Below, in pieces: positions 6,314-6,350 of a stretch of DNA of 6,350 nucleotides. How positions within the stretch are numbered: the stretch's first letter is position 1; each line of letters opens with the position of its first letter. The notes beneath the pieces are model-generated. The model saw nothing but the letters and a program-made list of their open reading frames with translations, searched no databases and was not told the origin of the DNA. Position numbers and translations under genes: made by a program. The DNA is from Desulfobacteraceae bacterium (GTDB lineage Bacteria > Desulfobacterota > Desulfobacteria > Desulfobacterales > SURF-7), in NCBI GenBank assembly GCA_030619585.1, contig JAUXBD010000090.1:1-6350 (forward strand), written 5' to 3'.

Positions 6314-6350
6314 GGAAAACTATAAATTAAACTTCTAATTTTTATTTTTA

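Noticed and set aside
6319..6350. A second promoter (TATAGT at 6324-6319, minus strand) upstream of ppiD
   Set aside because: No -35-like element is present at the right distance, only A/T runs up to the window edge. The TATAAT at 6290-6285 is a better match.

Overview
The window looks like ordinary chromosome from a Gram-negative, didermic bacterium. The M16 peptidase has a secretion signal, the PpiD-like protein is an inner-membrane-anchored periplasmic chaperone, and base composition is moderately AT-rich. The protein style and gene set would fit Desulfobacterota (former Deltaproteobacteria). That placement is an impression from sequence style, not a database result. I see no mobile element, tRNA, rRNA, CRISPR array or phage gene.

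Layout. On the + strand, the window opens inside the last part of a single-stranded DNA-binding protein gene (ssb, 1-208): a Gly/Gln-rich repetitive linker ending in the DDDIPF tip. A strong intrinsic terminator (231-270) follows, and only 9 bp later miaA (280-1197) begins, coding for tRNA dimethylallyltransferase. From 1215 onward everything is on the - strand, convergent with miaA across a 17-bp gap. Read in its direction of transcription from the right edge, this strand carries a promoter-like region (about 6257-6313), ppiD (6256-4361), a 70-residue zinc-ribbon membrane protein (4354-4142) and a 968-residue secreted M16 zinc metalloprotease (4121-1215). Gaps of 6 and 20 bp and a ribosome-binding site overlapping the ppiD stop codon indicate one three-gene operon.

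How the genes work together. The minus-strand operon pairs a periplasmic folding factor (SurA_N/parvulin type) with a large secreted metallopeptidase, with a small predicted membrane zinc-ribbon protein between them. This suggests envelope protein folding and turnover, but the coupling is inferred from gene order only. ssb and miaA are housekeeping genes for DNA maintenance and tRNA modification, and appear to be neighbours rather than functional partners.

No clearly new system was found. The most notable details are in-frame repeats in two low-constraint regions (the SSB linker and the M16 signal-peptide region), a tandem duplication in the C-terminal half of PpiD, the small zinc-ribbon membrane protein inside the operon, and the terminator pressed against the miaA start.
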